A DNA stretch of 8,125 nucleotides from JBEICQ01 sp046297395 (GTDB taxonomy: Bacteria; Bacteroidota; Bacteroidia; UBA4408), in NCBI GenBank assembly GCA_046297395.1, contig JBKCNM010000045.1:1-8125 (forward strand). Reading direction: 5' to 3'. The notes under the pieces were generated by a model. It saw only the letters and a list, made by a program, of their open reading frames with translations, was not told the origin of the DNA and did not search any database. How positions within the stretch are numbered: the stretch's first letter is position 1; each line of letters opens with the position of its first letter. A program made the position numbers and the translations under genes. Shown piece after piece: positions 6,723 through 8,125 of this stretch.

Positions 6723-8054
6723 ATGATTCTTATCTATTCTCAACACATCAGTAGCCGCCTGCGATACATTGCAGAATTCATGCTGGGCGACATCGCGGGC
6801 TATTCCGAAATCAGTTTCAGCAGCAACCTGCAGGAAGCCTTGCAATGGCCCCACGGACTCATCAACTATAGCCCGCAAACCATTGGAAAAGGCTTGTGGA
6901 TGTCGCCGGTCGCACTTCTTTTTGAAACAGGTATCAACAATCCAGAAATGAAAACCGATCTGTCTGAAAAACTGCCGCGTCCTTTTTTCAACAACCGTTC
7001 GGCCGATATCCCTTTCGACATGTTCGCCGCTTGTTTTTTTTTGGTGAGCAGATACGAAGAATACCTGCCCTCCATCCGCGACAAGCACGACCGCTTTGAT
7101 GCTGCATCCAGCTTTGCCTCAAAATATAATTTCTTACATAAGCCTGTAGTAGACATCTGGGCGCTCGAGTTACGCAACAGGATACAACAAATGTATCCTC
7201 AGCTGAAATTTATGCAGCGTCAGTTTAATGTGCTTTCCACCATTGATATCGACAATGCCTATGCATACAAACACAAGGGTTTGATGCGCACCATGGGTGC
7301 ACTCGGCAAGGCCCTTATCAGCGGCGATGCCGAAGCTTTTACGCATCGCCTGCAGACCATTCTGGGTTTTCGCGATGATCCTTACGACACCTATTGGTTG
7401 CTCGACCAGGTGCACAAAAACAACAATCTCGACTCGGTTTATTTTATTCTCTTTTCCGATTACGGACACTATGATAAAAACCTGTCTACCGACAACCACA
7501 GTTTCCTGCGACTGATTAAATCCATCGCGGATAAATCATTGCTGGGCATTCATCCTTCCTATGCCTCTAACCGCAGTTTAATCCGCTTAGAAAGAGAGAT
7601 CAAAGGTTTATCATCCCTCATTCACCGGGAAATCAGCATCAGCCGTCAGCATTTTTTAAAACTGAACTTCCCCGACACATACAACAATCTTATTCAGCTC
7701 GACATTGCGGCGGATTACACCATGGGATATGCTCATGCCATTGGTTTCCGTGCAGGAACATGCACACCATACAAGTTTTATAACCTCGACCTCGAAACAG
7801 AGACAGCACTCAGGGTGGTTCCCTTTCAGGTGATGGACGCAAGTTTGCTTTACTACATGAAACTCACGCCCGAGCAGGCACTGAGTGAAAGCATGCGTAT
7901 TGCCGACGAGACAAAGGAAGTAGAAGGCTTGTTTGTCACACTTTGGCACAACGAAACCATTGGGGAACACAGGCAATGGAAAGGCTGGCAGCCGGTGTTC
8001 ACGGGCTTGCTGGAGTATGCAGCTTCCTTGCGCACGGGTTCTGTTGAGTCTTGA
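6723..8054 (+). CDS. Polysaccharide-deacetylase-family protein (NodB-like, DUF7033-type N-terminus)
   Basis: A 443-residue protein beginning 6 bases after dapA. The N-terminal third (about 1-165) resembles the accessory region (DUF7033-like) preceding divergent NodB domains in Bacteroidota, including PFDMFAACFFLVSRYEEYL (97-115). The C-terminal part has NodB-type landmarks: STIDIDNAY (172-180) with Asp175/Asp177 in the place of the catalytic/metal-binding TFDDG motif, GIHPSY (275-280) with the motif-2 His277, GFRAGTCTPY (341-350) as the Arg-containing motif 3, and TLWHNE (406-411) with His409 as the last motif. The second His of the classical H-S/T-x-x-H motif is not evident after HPS. Such enzymes remove acetyl groups from cell-wall or surface glycans; the actual substrate is unknown. 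No signal peptide is seen, so a cytoplasmic site is likely. A 9-T run (7034-7042) lies within the coding region. Confidence 0.8.
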   Translation: MILIYSQHISSRLRYIAEFMLGDIAGYSEISFSSNLQEALQWPHGLINYSPQTIGKGLWMSPVALLFETGINNPEMKTDLSEKLPRPFFNNRSADIPFDMFAACFFLVSRYEEYLPSIRDKHDRFDAASSFASKYNFLHKPVVDIWALELRNRIQQMYPQLKFMQRQFNVLSTIDIDNAYAYKHKGLMRTMGALGKALISGDAEAFTHRLQTILGFRDDPYDTYWLLDQVHKNNNLDSVYFILFSDYGHYDKNLSTDNHSFLRLIKSIADKSLLGIHPSYASNRSLIRLEREIKGLSSLIHREISISRQHFLKLNFPDTYNNLIQLDIAADYTMGYAHAIGFRAGTCTPYKFYNLDLETETALRVVPFQVMDASLLYYMKLTPEQALSESMRIADETKEVEGLFVTLWHNETIGEHRQWKGWQPVFTGLLEYAASLRTGSVES

Positions 8055-8082
8055 GATTTTGTTTGGTACATCTTTTGTGCTT

Positions 8083-8124
8083 GGGCGTTCCCCGGCCGGC
8101 AGAGCCGGCCGGGGCGGGCGTTCC
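8083..8124. repeat. REP-like GC-only hairpin bracketed by 9-bp direct repeats
   Basis: CCCCGGCCGGC (8090-8100) and GCCGGCCGGGG (8104-8114) are perfect inverted 11-bp arms around an AGA loop. The hairpin is bracketed by direct copies of GGGCGTTCC (8083-8091 and 8116-8124), the first overlapping the left arm by two bases. It starts about 30 bases after the deacetylase stop and has no T-tract in the visible sequence, so it does not look like a classical intrinsic terminator. Architecture and placement resemble intergenic REP-type palindromes found in Bacteroidota genomes. The window ends one base after the second repeat, so the full unit may be longer. Confidence 0.65.
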
Positions 8125-8125
8125 G

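Noticed and set aside
6249..7088. Long open frame (279 codons) on the minus strand across dapA and the deacetylase gene
   Set aside because: It lies antisense to two well-identified genes, its product resembles no known family, and it has no promoter; a shadow frame.

Overview
The window looks like a chromosomal segment of a Bacteroidota bacterium. Supporting signs are a PepSY-like lipoprotein, an outer-membrane barrel protein with an N-terminal helix-hairpin-helix region, a DUF6913-like protein, a NodB-type deacetylase of a Bacteroidota-like form, absence of clear Shine-Dalgarno sequences, and one textbook Bacteroidota promoter (TTTG, 19-base spacer, TAnnTTTG). No phage, transposase, CRISPR, tRNA or rRNA gene is visible.

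Layout. Bases 1-81 hold a C-rich tract (G-rich on the minus strand) and a small hairpin, downstream of a minus-strand lipoprotein gene with three PepSY-like repeats (82-831). A 228-base gap follows, holding that gene's promoter and a short palindrome. Next, also on the minus strand, comes a 705-residue secreted protein (1060-3177) with an N-terminal helix-hairpin-helix region followed by a predicted outer-membrane beta-barrel. A 98-base divergent intergenic region separates it from a plus-strand run of four tightly packed genes: ligA (NAD+-dependent DNA ligase), a DUF6913-like small protein, dapA (lysine/peptidoglycan precursor synthesis) and a polysaccharide-deacetylase-like protein. ligA and the DUF6913-like gene overlap by ATGA, the DUF6913-like gene and dapA overlap by 14 bases, and dapA and the deacetylase gene are 6 bases apart, so they are probably co-transcribed. 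The window ends in a GC-only 11-bp hairpin bracketed by 9-bp direct repeats, which looks like an intergenic REP-type element.

The most notable point is that ligA, normally essential, carries an in-frame TAG at codon 35 (3378-3380). Reading frame and homology continue perfectly on both sides, giving a 669-codon gene if the TAG is read through. The upstream neighbour uses TAG as a genuine stop, right after a C-terminal Phe typical of outer-membrane barrels, so genome-wide TAG reassignment is unlikely. The choices are a base-call or assembly error, a real recent mutation (perhaps with a second ligase elsewhere), amber suppression, or re-initiation downstream giving a ligase without its NAD+-binding Ia domain.

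Apart from that codon, the content is mostly housekeeping and envelope genes. I do not see a convincing new multi-gene system.
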